From: Lentinula raphanica
Lineage: Eukaryota > Basidiomycota > Agaricomycetes > Agaricales > Omphalotaceae
Reading direction: 5' to 3'
Length of the DNA: 64,000 nucleotides
Assembly: GCA_027919835.1 (NCBI GenBank)
Contig: JANVFP010000012.1
Span: forward strand, 868,001-932,000
The notes beneath the pieces were generated by a model, which was not told where the DNA came from, did no database searches, and saw nothing but the letters and a program-made list of their open reading frames with translations. Below, piece after piece: positions 52,570 to 64,000 of this stretch (its first letter is position 1; every line of letters begins with the position of its first letter). A program made the translations under genes and the position numbers.

Positions 52570-54593
52570 CTACGTAGAAAGAGAAGGCTCGTGTGTTCTC
52601 CCGTCCGAATCTTTGGCATGGTTATGTTCAAGCAGTCCATCAGCCATTGAAGATAGTTCTGGAGAAACAACGGAAACACATGCTGTCGAGGCACAACAAG
52701 CCGCTGAGTCTTCCGATAAGGCAGCGGATTCCATCGAAACTCTATTTTGGCTGCAGGTCTCGATTGTTTCCAGAGCCACTGAAGCATCGATTTCTGCGTC
52801 ATTTGGGGTCGACGAATGGAAAGGAGATGAGTCTTCTGGGATAGAAATATCGGAAGGGTCAAGTTCAAACGGTGGAGCACTAGGGCTTGCATCTATAGTT
52901 TCGGCTATAGGCTCAAATGGTGGAGCACTGGGTCCTGCTTCGGGTTCAACATCGAATATGCAATTTTCATGCCCAAGAGAGGAACCATAGGACCGATCCG
53001 AGTGATAAGGATACTCATATGGATAGACTGCCACCCCCTTCCCTTTTTCGTATGAAGAAGGGTAGAAGGCAGGAGGAGGAGGGAATGACATGGAGTCACT
53101 ATCGTGTGGAGAGAAAGAGTAGACACGGCTGACTTCATCTATCGGTCGAGGCAATGATGCGGATTCTTGGCGGGGGGCTTCCAGTTCGGGAAAATCGGAT
53201 AATTCTTCGTCTTGCCATACTGGAGCTACGTTTGGCGTGTCGTGGCTGTTCGAAAGCCTTGATCCATCAGGCTCACTGACGAGTTGATTTAGCCGCTCTA
53301 AGATAGCCTTGTCATCTGTGGCAACGTGTGCTCTGTGAAAGGAGGCGGTGTAAGGAAGTGGATGCACGATGCTGAGTGTATTTGAAGCAAGGGATGATCC
53401 TGACGGCCTACGAGAGAGAGTATAGGATGTCGATGAGGCAAACTTTCCAGATGAAGTTACATTGCGAACGCCGTTCGAGAGAGGGTGATGAAGGTAAGCA
53501 GGAGGGGACGAAGATAATGGAGTTGATGATAAAATAGGAAGCTCTTCTCCAGCACGCGGAGTCGTTGAGCCAACATCTGAAACTGAGTGCCTGGCTGAAA
53601 CAGAATGAAAGGAAGAACGCCTGGAGGGCGTTGGCGAAGACTGATAGCTCTGAGCATCTGTGATACTCGTGGGAGGAGGATCTGCCTCGCTGTCAATAGA
53701 ATGGACAACCTTCCGTTTGCCTCTCCTTTGTCTGAAAGTATACCGGACGTTGGCTTTCCAACGAGCCGTAGCCCGTGCCAGCACCTTCTTCTTCGCTTTC
53801 AACTCCTTTTCAATCATAACTTCAAGATCTTCAGGGCGAGTAGTGTTTGGATTTCTACTATGAGCTCGTCCCTCCGGATCTTTCTGGCGCTTCTTGCCTC
53901 TTCTCCAGATGACGCACAAGATCATGACGAGACAAATGAAGAAAGCTAGAGAAAGCGAAATAGTCAAGATTTCAGCTGTATGATCACTGTCGTTGAGAGG
54001 CTTCCATCCTGGAGGCAAGGAATCCATAATGTCATCTGAAGAGGTAGTTGATGGTGCCGCTGCTGTAGGTGTGGATGTGATTATGGTAGCAGTAGCTACT
54101 CCTGTATCGACAGTGTCATCAGCGTCGGCAGTTGGCATGATAGTTGAGGATGATGATGGTGAGCAATTCTATTGATGAGAATAAGTGAAACGACGAGAGA
54201 CGGTGAAGATTAGAGACGCACAACACACATCGAAGAACCGTATAGGCTCCAGTCCGCTTTTCTCCAAAGTCCGTCACTTCCTCTCACATATCTATCCGGC
54301 AGTCGTCTCCTCCTACCCTTCCCTTTAGCCGGCCACGGGTCGGTTGTTTGACTGGTAGGTTCTTCGCGTCTGGAGTGGGATGATTCTCTCTCTATCCCAG
54401 GACAGAGAAAAGGTAGGACAACAGGGCTAGCGTTTACGGGAGAAGTGCTGACGACAGTTGCTAGTAAGGAAAGAAGACCAGAGGAGGGTGGAGAATAAGG
54501 GTTGCGTCGTGTACGACCACGTCGTTGACGTTGACGCCTATGAGAGGATGAAGTAGTGGCCGTTGATGATGAAGGCTCTGAGAATAAGAGCAT
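52570..54593 (-). CDS. Single-pass membrane protein, conserved fungal type, unrecognised function
   Basis: Two exons: 54593-54225 and 54168-52570, joined in frame after a 56-nt intron; 655 aa. Residues 1-123: Arg-rich start, then a hydrophobic stretch (GLLSLLATVVSTSPVNASPVVL) and a WxLYGS-type element (RKADWSLYGSSMC) that I associate with agaric membrane proteins of this layout. An ectodomain rich in Thr/Ser/Ala follows, then PPGWKPLNDSDHT, a transmembrane segment (ILTISLSLAFFICLVMILCV) and a basic stop-transfer WRRGKKRQK. The cytoplasmic tail of about 430 residues carries a short coiled coil (LEVMIEKELKAKKKVLARAT) and many SP sites. It resembles SKG6-like membrane proteins in shape only. It sits 117 bp from the SIN3 stop, same strand. 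Confidence 0.75.
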
Positions 54594-54710
54594 TTACTTG
54601 GCGAAGGTATATGTATAGTGCCAAGAGAGGGTGAGGTGATGGGGGAGTTCAAGCTCAAGTTCTTGTTGATAAAAGATTTCGGATGTATATGTACATTTAT
54701 TACCAAACTC

Positions 54711-57700
54711 TCAATCTATTTTTAAAATTACCCCTCTGATGAATATTCTACCTTTCTCATTTCGACTCCGAGCTCTTTCCTTCAACATCTCTCTGTCTTT
54801 CTGCCTCACTACCATACTCTCCTCGCATCCTCTTTCATAGACAATCTTATATTCTGGCAGCGAAATTCCAACTCTTACTTCTCCGTCCATCGTGACCGTT
54901 CTGTTTTCACCCACCTGTCGAGTTCTATAATTGGTTGGCACATCATCCTCGGAAAGCTTTCTTGATGGTGTGAACTTACCTGCGTAGGAAAACAGGCTGA
55001 ACTCCGGCTTCTTTACTCTGTGAGGGAATCCATTCCGTGGGATGCCGGAGAACCCAGCTATCCACGTACGCCCTCCAGCGACTGTGAGGTTTTCGGACAC
55101 TGTTGACGCTCGAATCCTCTTCTCTGATTAGATGAATCCGCATTATTTTCAGCTCCCGCTCCTTTTGATTCATCGTCATTATTGTTGCTGTCACACAGCA
55201 ACTGATCTTCACGTACCCATTGGATCCTGTATAGATGTCCATCTTGACCAACATTCGTTTCCGCCTCTCTGCGATATCGGATAACATCTTGATTCGTAAT
55301 TGAGTCAGAAACTTGGGCACTTTGCAATAAGGCCCACAGCTCCTGACACTTCGCATCAGAGGTAATGGTCTGCACCTGTAGACAAAGCATATTCAAGGTC
55401 CGTCTCGGCCCTGCGACGTAAAAAGAACTCAACCTGCTTAACAAGAGCTATAATCAACTTGTCCAAAGTAAATAAATGATAGGCCTAAGAATAGTCGAAT
55501 AGTAGCAGTCATTAGCTATTATTATGAAGAATGGGACGTCCATCCTCACCTTATTGCCGAAGAACCATCTCATGTGCTCTTCAAACGAGACCTGATCGAG
55601 GTCGCCCGCAAATACCTTCTCGCATGCATCTAACAAATACATGTAAACCACGTTAGCACTGCCGTTCAGTTGACCCATAGCTTGTGCTAAGACTGTCGCT
55701 GGTCCGTTGGGGTCATCTAAACCTAATTGCACAGCGACCGGATTGGACAGTAGATGTGCGTGCTTTGTTGCTGCAAGCTCTTGCCCAATCTCCTTGCACA
55801 TGAGAAGACGCGAGTATAGTAGCTAATCCACGCCCAAGAAATTAGTCACCTTCGGCGATTTGAGATAGCCACGCTTACCTGAAGCAAACGAAATAGCGTA
55901 TAGAATGTCGTGTTTGCGAAGAATGGCCTTTCGCAAGTGCCGTTTCTAGAATCCTGAGTTCCAGTGTAGTCCATAGTTGTCGCTCGTGTAGCAGAGAATT
56001 CTTTAAGCCAGATGTCTTCATTGACGGTGGCTGCGGGGTCCTCTTCCTGACGCGATGATGGCATTAATGAAGATCGGCGACTTTCAACGATTGGGGGAGA
56101 ATTGGCTCTAGATACCACCGCGGAAGTCGAGCCACCACGTTCTTGTTTACGACGTCGCTCTTTAGCTGTCTTGAGAAGTTTTTTCCGCAAGTCTCCAGCT
56201 GTGATGCCATTGGACTGGCCAGATACTTTTCTTCCAGCTTTGGAATTGACAAAGGACTCCCCTTGAATGCCTTCGAATGCTCCATTCAAATCGTCACTGC
56301 CGCCAATATTGGTACCTCCCCCTTCGTGTTGAGGTTCACACGCGAGGTTGAATTCGGTAACAGGATACATAAAGAGGGTCGGTACGAACGCTCTCAGGAA
56401 CTTTTCAACACTGCGCCGCTCAAGCGCACTGTAATGGCCTTGAGAACGATCGAGGAATGAATAGACCAATTTTAGACAGTCCTGTAACACGGCTGTGTCC
56501 TGGATCTGAAATTCAAGTTGTGCTGGGAGAGAGCCCCGAGCGAACGGTGGCACCCAGGCTTTCTGCTTCCCCTTCTCATTCCCGCTCTGTGAGCGAGCTT
56601 TGAGATCGTCGATCTCTTCAAGCTGTTGGGCCTGGATCGACTCGATATCGGCGACAAAGTACTTTGCAGTAATGGACTTCTTGTCATTCTGCTTGAAGCT
56701 AATGCCTTGATGATCAAGGGACTTGTAGAAATTTTTGCAATCGACCTCTCGCCAGGTACGACTCCATTCACGATGAGCACGACGCCATTCATCGTCCTTC
56801 TGCTTGAGTCTAGCAAGAACCACAGGGATGGCGACCCCAGGACATTCTTGTAGGGCCTGAATGATCTCTACACCGTTATCCCGACCGTATACCTTCTTGA
56901 TGATCCGGGCATAGATGGCCTTGCTTGGTCCACCAAAACCCGGAGGGAGCCTGAACAGACTACGTTCATCCGCAGTCATGCTTTCAATGCGCTCATTGAG
57001 TGGGTCCAAAAGTGCAATTGTGCGAGTCATTGCTTCGAGATGAACGTGGTATTCGTGACGTTCTTCCTCGCTCTTGTGGAGTGCATCCTCGAAAGAGTTC
57101 TTCTTGAGCGTCAGGAAACCGGCTTCCTCAGATGCCCAGGTAGGGTGGGAAACCCATTCGTCATTGAGAACGGATCGACAGAGTTCATCTCGACCTGAAC
57201 AGGCGAGGCGCACCTCCTGATGTCATAGAAAAACATTTCAAAACAGCGAAAAGCATCAGAGCAATGAACGACTGACACTCCAAGGTAACTTTCTATAACT
57301 GGGGCCTTGACCATCATCGCTTGGCTGCGCGGCTAGCGCTTCGGGGGGACCAGTGCGAATGCTACCAGGCGGTCCATTCTCGACATCGTCTTGTTTGGAG
57401 TCATACCCAACCACCTCCTTGAACTCATCCAATAGATCTCCTTCCCCAAGGAAGGTTGCAGCACGTTTAATGAGAGCCTTAACGTCTATGATATCCTTGG
57501 CGTAAAGATTGAGGACTTTTAGAAACTCTTCGTAGAACTCTCGATTTTCCAAGGTTTTCTTTGCACGGTCAAAGAATACCAGATCGCCTGTTGTGTTGGT
57601 CGCAGGAGGTACTGGGGCAAACGACGGCGCAGACATCATCTGGGAATGTTGGGAAGAAGGGATTGGGGGTGCCGAATGGACCAAAGAGAGCTGAGGTGAT

Positions 57701-59151
57701 TTTGGTGGTACGGGAAAAGGGGAAAATGGGGGAGATCCTGGATCGCCTTTATGAGCAACTTTGGGCTTTTTGGCCTAAATGTCGGGTTTTTCGAATCAGT
57801 CTGACTCTATACATTCCACATAATTATTGCTTACCCTACTGGGAACAGGTTTCGGAGGAGGAGGTGCAGGTGTGGGCTCTTTCTCTGAGACGCGCTTCTT
57901 CCGCTTCGCGCCTGAGTTGACGGTTTTTTTCGGGGCTTTTTCAGGAGAACCCGAATCATTGGGATTATTCCATGGCTGCGAGCTTGGACCGCTTCCGGAA
58001 GGCATACCCATAGGCACGCCATTACCTGGGTGCGGTAATCCTCCCGTGACCTCAGGCAGAAAGTCTTTGAATTCGGCTAAGAGATCAGGTGCGTCCTTGA
58101 ACAGAACTTGTACTTGTACATAGACCTGCGACTGGAAGATTTTTGTAGTTCAAAGAAGAGCAGAGGAAGGAGTGACTCACGTCTTGGAGATGCCTTTGCT
58201 CTTTTTGGTATGCCTGCAAAATGTCCAGGAATTGTTTATAAGTATTCGCGTCTTCAGAATATCGGGTTTTTATCTTGTTCAAGTATTGGATCGCGTGGTT
58301 GAAATCCTCACCCTGTGGTTGCTTTTCGACCGGATTCTTATTGTTCAGATTCCCGAGCACTGAAGCAGCCGCAGTGGTCTGAGTCTGCTGTATACCAGAC
58401 GAAAAGGCTTGGTCGAAAAGCAATTGTTGATGAGGAGCGTGGAAAGGCTGCTGAGGAGTCATCGAGCGCGACATTGGATTAAGAGGCGGAAGTGGTGAAA
58501 CTCCACTGGGTGTGCTGATTCCGGGGAAAGGGAACGGTTGTGCGAGATTGGGTCCGAAGCCAGGAATGTCACGCGGTGCATGGGATATGGTGCGAGGTGC
58601 ATGTGTAGGAGCACCTTGGGAAGTCGTCTGAGTGGTGATACCTTGTGGAGTTGTTACTGTGATAGTATTTGGGTCCAATGGATCTCCAGAAACATCAATA
58701 CGATAGCCAACAGGAAGAAAGGTATTGAACCCTTGTATCAGAGGTGGATTACCATGGAAAAGTTTTGATACACGGCCAATGACGCCCGGAGTATCGATCC
58801 TGTGGTTGAGCAAAGATCAACAACGAGAAATTTCATGAAGAGAGAGAAAACGCACTGTTGGCTTTTGAAATCCTTCATGATATCCAAAAACTTGTTATAC
58901 ACCTCCGGCTTTTCCGCAAATTGATGCTTGACAGCATCTAGGTAGCTGAGCGCGTCTGTAACGTTCAAAGGACGATTCGACATCTCTGTTAATTGAACAG
59001 ATGAGGATCCTGGCCCTATGATATTTTGTTCGGTCTGTGGTCTTGGCGTCGATGCTTTTGGTGTCCTGGGCATGACAGTGAGATTACCCAGAGCTAGATG
59101 AGACGCTGGTCGTGTCATTGGAGAGTTTTCTCTGGTAGGAAAGGCCGACAT
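54711..59151 (-). CDS. SIN3: SIN3 transcriptional co-repressor scaffold
   Basis: Scaffold of the Sin3-Rpd3 histone deacetylase complex. ATG 59151 ([19 protein letters not shown]). Paired amphipathic helix 1 at about residues 62-110 ([29 protein letters not shown]). PAH2 around 58330-58180 ([27 protein letters not shown]). PAH3 around 57590-57400 ([19 protein letters not shown]). The HDAC-interaction region follows, with [20 protein letters not shown] and [17 protein letters not shown] (about 57190-57060), then [18 protein letters not shown], and the C-terminal Sin3 domain to 54711. Around ten exons. All three PAH domains and the deacetylase-binding region are present, so the gene looks complete. 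The final exon ends [10 protein letters not shown]. Confidence 0.95.
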
Positions 59152-59568
59152 GATGAACTTCACAGATGAGTGGCATTTACAAAGGTGGTTCGTCGGAGAG
59201 AATCAATTTAGATTAGGACCACGCGGTTATCTTATCAGCAACCTTCCCATCACTGATAATCAGATAAGCCTTTTTGATCTGAATTTGCTTTCCCTTCCAA
59301 GTTCTGACTCCTGAGAAGCTCTGAGACTGCAAAGGACTGCAACATTCTGCAACGCCTGTCTGTATTAACGAAAGAATATTGTCTATGCAGGTATGATACA
59401 ATGATGGCACCTATATGCAACTGGCAACCTAGTAGTAGTGTTACACTATCAGCGGGTAAACGAATGACTAGTACGGGGTAATGACCAAAGAATCAGAACA
59501 GTATGGGCAACGAATTCATAAGTTAAGTGTACGCATTGCGTGGCAAGCAAAAATCACTATCGCATTCA
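59152..59568. other. Intergenic region (417 bp)
   Basis: Upstream of SIN3 and downstream of the next minus-strand gene. Nothing coding or repeated is supported. It should contain the SIN3 promoter. Confidence 0.45.
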
Positions 59569-60446
59569 CTACGATGCCTTCCTTTGCGGAGCAGGCATGG
59601 TAAAACTGCGAACAGGCTCCGGTCGAGGTCGCAGATATTCGGTCGAAGAAGGTGCTGTGGGAGTAGGGAAGAAGTACGGCGCCTCGTAGGGCTGTGTGCG
59701 TGGGCGTGCAAGTGGTGGTTTCTTCTTCCTCTCTTTCTCACGTGTGGGGGCCTCGGACGGAGGCGTCTATGAATAACTGAGAAACAGACAACTATCATAA
59801 CGGCAGGCATCGACGTACCTTGGAACTGTTGTTGCATTTCGATTTGAAAAATGACATACTACGACTCCCGCGTAGAGTACTGTCGACTGCGATTGTCGAA
59901 GCCCGAGATATCTCGGGCTTTCTTCCTATATCATCCCCGTGTGGTTTGCCAGGGTGATGATCACGAGCCTGATCTAAGGATGTCTTCGTCACAACTACTT
60001 GGGGGACTTCAGACGTCGGTGAAGGCGTCATGGGTGGAAAATAACCATCGACTGGTTGTGGTAACGGAGGGTGGATCTCTATAGGTAATTTCAAAGAATT
60101 CGACTGTGGAGATATTGAAATTGCAGTGTCCGCCGATTGACCTGAGGATGACGAAGAAGACGCCAGTGTAACTTTGTCGCTAATCTTGCGACGAACTGTT
60201 TGGCGGGAAGGTGTCCTGGTCATCACGGCAGATTTGGGGGGAACGCGTGTCCGGAGCAACGCGGGAAATAATAAATGGATGCCTGCAGCCATCACACTCT
60301 GTTTCGAAATGAGTGATCATCGAGGAAAACCTTGCTCAGAGACATACCAGCGTAAATCCCAGGCATCCATAGAGAATACTTGCGCTTCGGACAAGAAATT
60401 CATGCGCCCAGGACGCAAACGAATCCTTCAAAAGAGTGAGTGACAT
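59569..60446 (-). CDS. Small membrane protein with disordered tail, unrecognised
   Basis: Proposed exons: 60446 down to the donor GTATGT near 60354 (MSLTLLKDSFASWAHEF to YGCLGFTL), then SVMAAGIHLLFPALLRT onward (60306 to about 59818), then a last exon TPPSEAPTREKERKKK to PQRKAS with stop TAG at 59571-59569. One or two hydrophobic segments span the first splice (ILYGCLGFTLSVMAAGIHLLF). The rest is a Ser/Pro-rich tail with basic patches. No family recognised. ATG 60446 is my choice because a TAG lies in frame 42 bases upstream; an added 5' exon around 60590-60790 is possible. Confidence 0.55.
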
Positions 60447-61361
60447 GATGGGAGAAGCAAGGCTACCGGGTGTTGCAGCAGCAGCCTATCTACAATCGCG
60501 ACGTGAGGGAATGAAGAGAATGGCAGTCAGCGCAGCTGCTAAATTAAATGTCTGACATCAACAGCATTCCCGCTTCCCCGAATACTCACTGAACGTGGAC
60601 GCGCTCTGTCAAAATTGTCCAGTGTTTCAAATGAACAGCTTTGGGGAGCTGGGTATAGCAGGATATTAATCTGACGGAGCCGCTCGAATGAACCAGTGCA
60701 CGGTAGTAATGAAATTCCGGACAATTTCGACTTGAGGTGACGAGGACGATGAAATAGAGCGCGAGAGGAGACAAAACAGAGCGGACCAAACGTCTTGAAC
60801 CGTGAACAACGTGAATGTGAACGAAATATAAGGCATCGGCTACGAATACGCTCGGCTAATCAAGCCAGGTATCGTGTACACTGTGAAAATATCGGCCACT
60901 TACACTGTGAATTTCTCACAGAAAAATCGTAGTCTATTAGTAGTATTTACACTACTCACCTGCGTCCGCCACCGTCTTCGCTCAATGCATGCAGATGCAA
61001 ATCTATCAACGTCGAAGTTCCAAACAGTTGGTGTGTATCAATATTATTGAATCAGAATGATTCAGTTTCTTTTGACAGAGCAACGCATTCAAATTATACG
61101 CGCGAAAAAAAGGATGGTTTCAAACGATGAGAGCCGTACAGCCTTCTACGAAGTGGAGCATCGTACATCGCAAAGATGGTTTGGGCTGCAGCTTGGGTTG
61201 TTCTTGCGGTGTTGAGCCAAGGCTGAACAAGTTGAAGAGAAAAGCAGAAACGGTTGTTGCGTCACCTCGTAACCGGTGCCGGGCCGGCAACTCCCAGCGA
61301 CATCGCCTTCGCGGGAAATCTGGGCGGTCTCTCTACACCTCCTCTTCTCCTCCTGACATTC
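60447..61361. promoter_or_regulatory. Divergent intergenic region (915 bp)
   Basis: Between the small membrane-protein gene (-) and PalI (+). A minus-strand stretch 60590-60790 has a donor-like GTGAGT at about 60590 and could be a non-coding or missed 5' exon. Plus-strand ORF 61127-61480 overlaps the PalI start in another frame and is treated as a shadow. No repeat or RNA gene seen. Confidence 0.4.
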
Positions 61362-63059
61362 ATGGGCTGCATTCGACCAGCTACTCCAGGGTTCATCTGC
61401 ACATTGACAGCAACAGTGCTACTCGCTGTGGTCTCTTTCTGTGTCCCTTATTTCAAATCAGTCTACTTCCTCAAAGCTGATATCCCTGATATAAACGGTA
61501 CAATCACTTTTGGAACTTTAGGATATTGTGAAGAACTGTCAAATGGCACCACCTGCTCAAGTCCTTCCGTAGGCTATGAACTTGGTGTGTGGTGCTCAAG
61601 TTCACTGATATACCCATGCTGATTGTCTTGGACATGTAGATATAAACAGCTTGGTAGGGGATAACACTTCCCTGCAAATCCCTCAGGTTGCAGTCAAATG
61701 GATTACATATGCTTTAGTCCTGCATATCGTTGCCTTTGCTCTTGCAGGGGGCTCAGCTGTATTCGGTCTGCTTGCCCATGTTCGCGAGATGTCTATGAGT
61801 TGCTGTAGCACTTGTGTCTCGGGATTTGCAGCTGCCGTCTCCCTCTTGGCCTTCATTTTCGATCTTGCCCTTTTCTTCACCGCAAAGGCTCGAATCAACT
61901 CTGTAGGAAGTGCCAGTATTGGAAACGCTATATGGCTCACCTTGGCTGCTTGGGTCCTCTTGTTCTTCAGCGGATGCATGTACACTCTTGGGCGCTGTTG
62001 CATCAGCAATCGCAGTCCTCGGAATAAAGACTGGAACAAGGCAGACGAAAGAGGTCCTACTAGCGCTGGAACTGGAGGTCCCGGGTACAATGATTATGCT
62101 GAGCAGATGAGGTTGGATGCAGTCAAGGCCGAAGTAGATAGGAAGGCAAGACAGAAGGAAGCTGGACTACCTGCATTCTCAGAAACCCAACCACTTACTG
62201 CTCGTGTCGACGGCGATAACGTATACATGGAACCCTATGAAGACCACAGCACCCCGGCTACCCCTGCCAACGGCAGACAATTCAATGGTGGGCGAGGTGG
62301 TTACGCAGGTGGAGGCTACGTTCAGGCTCCAGTTGGTACTCGTGCTGTTGACGAATACTACAATCCGACTCGAGACAACTATGCTGCTGCTTCTACACCT
62401 AACACCTACCCTCCCCAACCACACCCCCAAAGACAAGGGAGTGGTCACACTTATACGACTTCCAATTACGCACCTTCTACGTATCCTAGCAACCCTCCTT
62501 CACGCATCACCTCTCCGCCCTCCAGTGCTCAATATCTTGCGCCTTCGCTTGCCCATGATCGTGCGGCTTCAGCTGCATCCAGCCAAAACTATGGCCACAC
62601 TGCTGGTGGTACTACCTGTGAGTTCTATGTCTCAACTCAAACGATCTTCTGTTAAATTCTATCTTAGATCATTCTGCACACGAGCAATTCCCGAGCGGAT
62701 ATTCACAGTATAATCAGCCTCAGCCTCAAGTCGATGCTTATGGTGTGAACCAGCCGAATTATAGCCAAACTGCATATTATGCCAGCCCGATCCCAGAGTC
62801 TAGTTATACCAATAATGGGTATGGTGCAAACTCTGTCCCGCCACTTCCTGAACGTGCGGGCTCTGTTCCAGCCCTCCCAGAGCACCCTTCGACCACAGGT
62901 TTTGTTCCGTACTCCGGTGCATCTCCTTCGAATGCATTACCAGGCCATACCACCAGTCCCGGACCACAGCGTACAACATCGCCACAGCATTACGACGACA
63001 GCCCACCCGTGTACGATGCCGGAACAGGAAATGTTACAGGCGCATGGGGCAAAAGCTGA
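61362..63059 (+). CDS. pH-response regulator PalI/Rim9
   Basis: Four-pass membrane protein of the SUR7/PalI group; in ascomycetes it assists the plasma-membrane pH-sensing complex of the PacC/Rim101 pathway. ATG 61362 gives MGCIRPATPGFICTLTAT, the characteristic N-terminus. Exons: 61362-61584, 61640-62617, 62668-63059. TM1 LLAVVSFCVPYFKSVYFL; extracellular loop with FGTLGYCEEL (conserved G-x-x-G-Y-C-type element); TM2 ALVLHIVAFALAGGSAVFGL; TM3 GFAAAVSLLAFIFDLALFF; TM4 AIWLTLAAWVLLFFSGCMYT followed by CC. The long C-terminal tail is rich in Tyr, Pro, Ser and Asn (residues 190 on). Complete. It converges with the agmatinase gene (154 bp between stops). Confidence 0.93.
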
Positions 63060-63213
63060 TTAACGTACGATTGCTTTCGGACTCTTGACTGATCATCATC
63101 CTACTCGTGGACGATTGTTATTTATCCTAACGTTACATATTCGTTATCTGTTTACGTCGTTACGGTGTTGCTACTATGAAGAAAGAATACCCTTATTGTA
63201 TCACTTCGGTGCT

Positions 63214-64000
63214 CTATAGCTCGTCTTTTAAAATCACCCCGGCCTTGCGTTTCGGTGGAGGGTGGTCGGATAGGAACATCGAGAGAAAGTCGTGCACCAG
63301 ATCTGCTGCCGCAATTCCAGTGATTTCAGCTATGTTGCAAGGATATTGAGTAGGTGGATATTTGGCCTTGTCAACACCATTAGCTCAAACTCACCATTAT
63401 CATACGCAGGAGCCACTTCCACAATATCAGCGCCTCTGCGACTCAGATTTCAGTACACAACAGGAATTTGCGAAAGGAGCTTTTGCATACACAAAATTCA
63501 ACCCGGCGAGTCCACGAAGAATGCGTTTGACTTCTCGGGTCGTCCAGCCTCCCGCTTCAGGTGTACCAGCTGATCAGACAGTGTTAAATCTGAGATGCTA
63601 CTTTCATACTGTGAACGATGGACTTAACTGGCGGGTGCTAAGCCTGGGTCTTTGAAGCAACGTTTGAGTCCGGACGGGAGTATATTTGAACAGTTTTGAA
63701 CGAACCTATCACATCAATATCCAAACTATGTACATTTTCAAAGAAAGCAGCGAAGAAGGTTTGTTCAGTCTCGGGTTCTTTTCCGAGTCTGACGAGAACC
63801 TCACCTCAAGTAAACTGGACTATCTCCGATTCTCTTACGAATAAGCCGGATGATTTCGGCCACTCCGAGATCATCTATATCGTCTCCTGAAATCAGTTGG
63901 AACCCGACACTTTCGTCGTTCCGGAGGTCTTCTTCGCCCTGTCACGAAGAAGAGTTTACTGTTAGTTTGTTTTACCTGATCTTCGTGGATAGAGACGATA
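63214..64000 (-). CDS. Agmatinase/arginase-family ureohydrolase, 5' cut by window end
   Basis: Mn-dependent hydrolase releasing urea from agmatine or a related guanidino compound. Only the C-terminal part is here. Reading into the window: SIHEDQ, then GEEDLRNDESVGFQLISGDD, VAEIIRLIRKRIGDSPVYLS, the metal-binding SLDIDVIDPGLAPA (two Asp of the second metal-ligand motif, assembled across two introns near 63800 and 63690), GTPEAGGWTTREVKRILRGL, then ADIVEVAPAYDN and AEITGIAAADLVHDFL, ending VILKDEL. The GTPEAGGWTTRE text and VEVAPAYDN fit agmatinase rather than arginase. The first ligand motif and the N-terminus lie outside. At least six exons in view. Confidence 0.9.

Noticed and set aside
60586..60789. 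Minus-strand ORF starting with a hydrophobic segment, possible 5' exon of the small membrane-protein gene
   Set aside because: A donor-like site exists, but no acceptor joins it in frame to the MSLTL exon, so I left it out of the model.
61127..61480. Plus-strand ORF of 117 codons before PalI
   Set aside because: Overlaps the PalI start in another frame; Arg/Ser-rich shadow composition; PalI has its diagnostic N-terminus at 61362.

Overview
The window reads as nuclear DNA of a filamentous basidiomycete, most likely an Agaricomycete. Coding regions are cut by many short introns (about 46-75 nt where I resolved them, usually GT..AG). Genes lie on both strands with small gaps. The families seen are typical of higher fungi: ISC1, PalI/Rim9, SIN3, an Ark/Prk-type kinase, SYO1 and a PB1-ZZ-NBR1 protein. 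The species assignment is inference from this family content and intron style. About 22 protein genes can be supported. I saw no rRNA, convincing tRNA, CRISPR array or intact transposon.

Layout. 1-3.8 kb: 3' part of an ABCC-type ABC transporter. 3.9-4.8 kb: signal-anchored membrane protein. 5.1-6.5 kb (-): orphan secreted protein with a tandem exon duplication. 7.2-9.2 kb: unrecognised protein. 9.5-14.6 kb (-) and 14.8-18.5 kb (+): two DExH/DEAH helicases head to head (a DHX57-like protein and Prp22). 18.7-19.3 kb (-): NTF2-like p15. 19.4-21.3 kb: methionine aminopeptidase 2. 21.4-23.9 kb: HSL-family hydrolase. 24.0-25.5 kb (-): ISC1 sphingolipid phospholipase C. 26.1-28.2 kb: flavin monooxygenase. 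28.3-28.5 kb: decayed copy of the 3' end of the next gene. 29.1-33.2 kb (-): NBR1-type autophagy receptor. 33.3-35.5 kb: EXO5 exonuclease. 35.8-36.7 kb: CTR-like copper transporter. 36.8-40.7 kb (-): NAK-family kinase. 40.9-42.8 kb: hydroxyisobutyrate-dehydrogenase-like protein. 42.9-43.5 kb (-): RidA. 44.4-46.6 kb: sugar transporter. 47.8-48.2 kb (-): Hsp20-like protein. 48.8-51.4 kb (-): SYO1/HEATR3. 51.8-52.5 kb (-): unassigned coding-like stretch. 52.6-54.6 kb (-): membrane protein. 54.7-59.2 kb (-): SIN3. 59.6-60.4 kb (-): membrane protein. 61.4-63.1 kb: PalI/Rim9. 63.2-64.0 kb (-): agmatinase, 5' cut by the window end.

These are mostly housekeeping genes and do not form an obvious pathway cluster. 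The shared features are local: several divergent pairs with very short common upstream regions (74, 207 and 229 bp between start codons), and local duplication (within the gene at 5.1 kb, and beside the NBR1 gene). I did not find a clearly new multi-gene system. The least explained items are the exon-duplicated secreted protein, the decayed NBR1 tail copy, and the unassigned coding-like stretch near 52 kb. Exon boundaries were found by eye and are approximate where stated.
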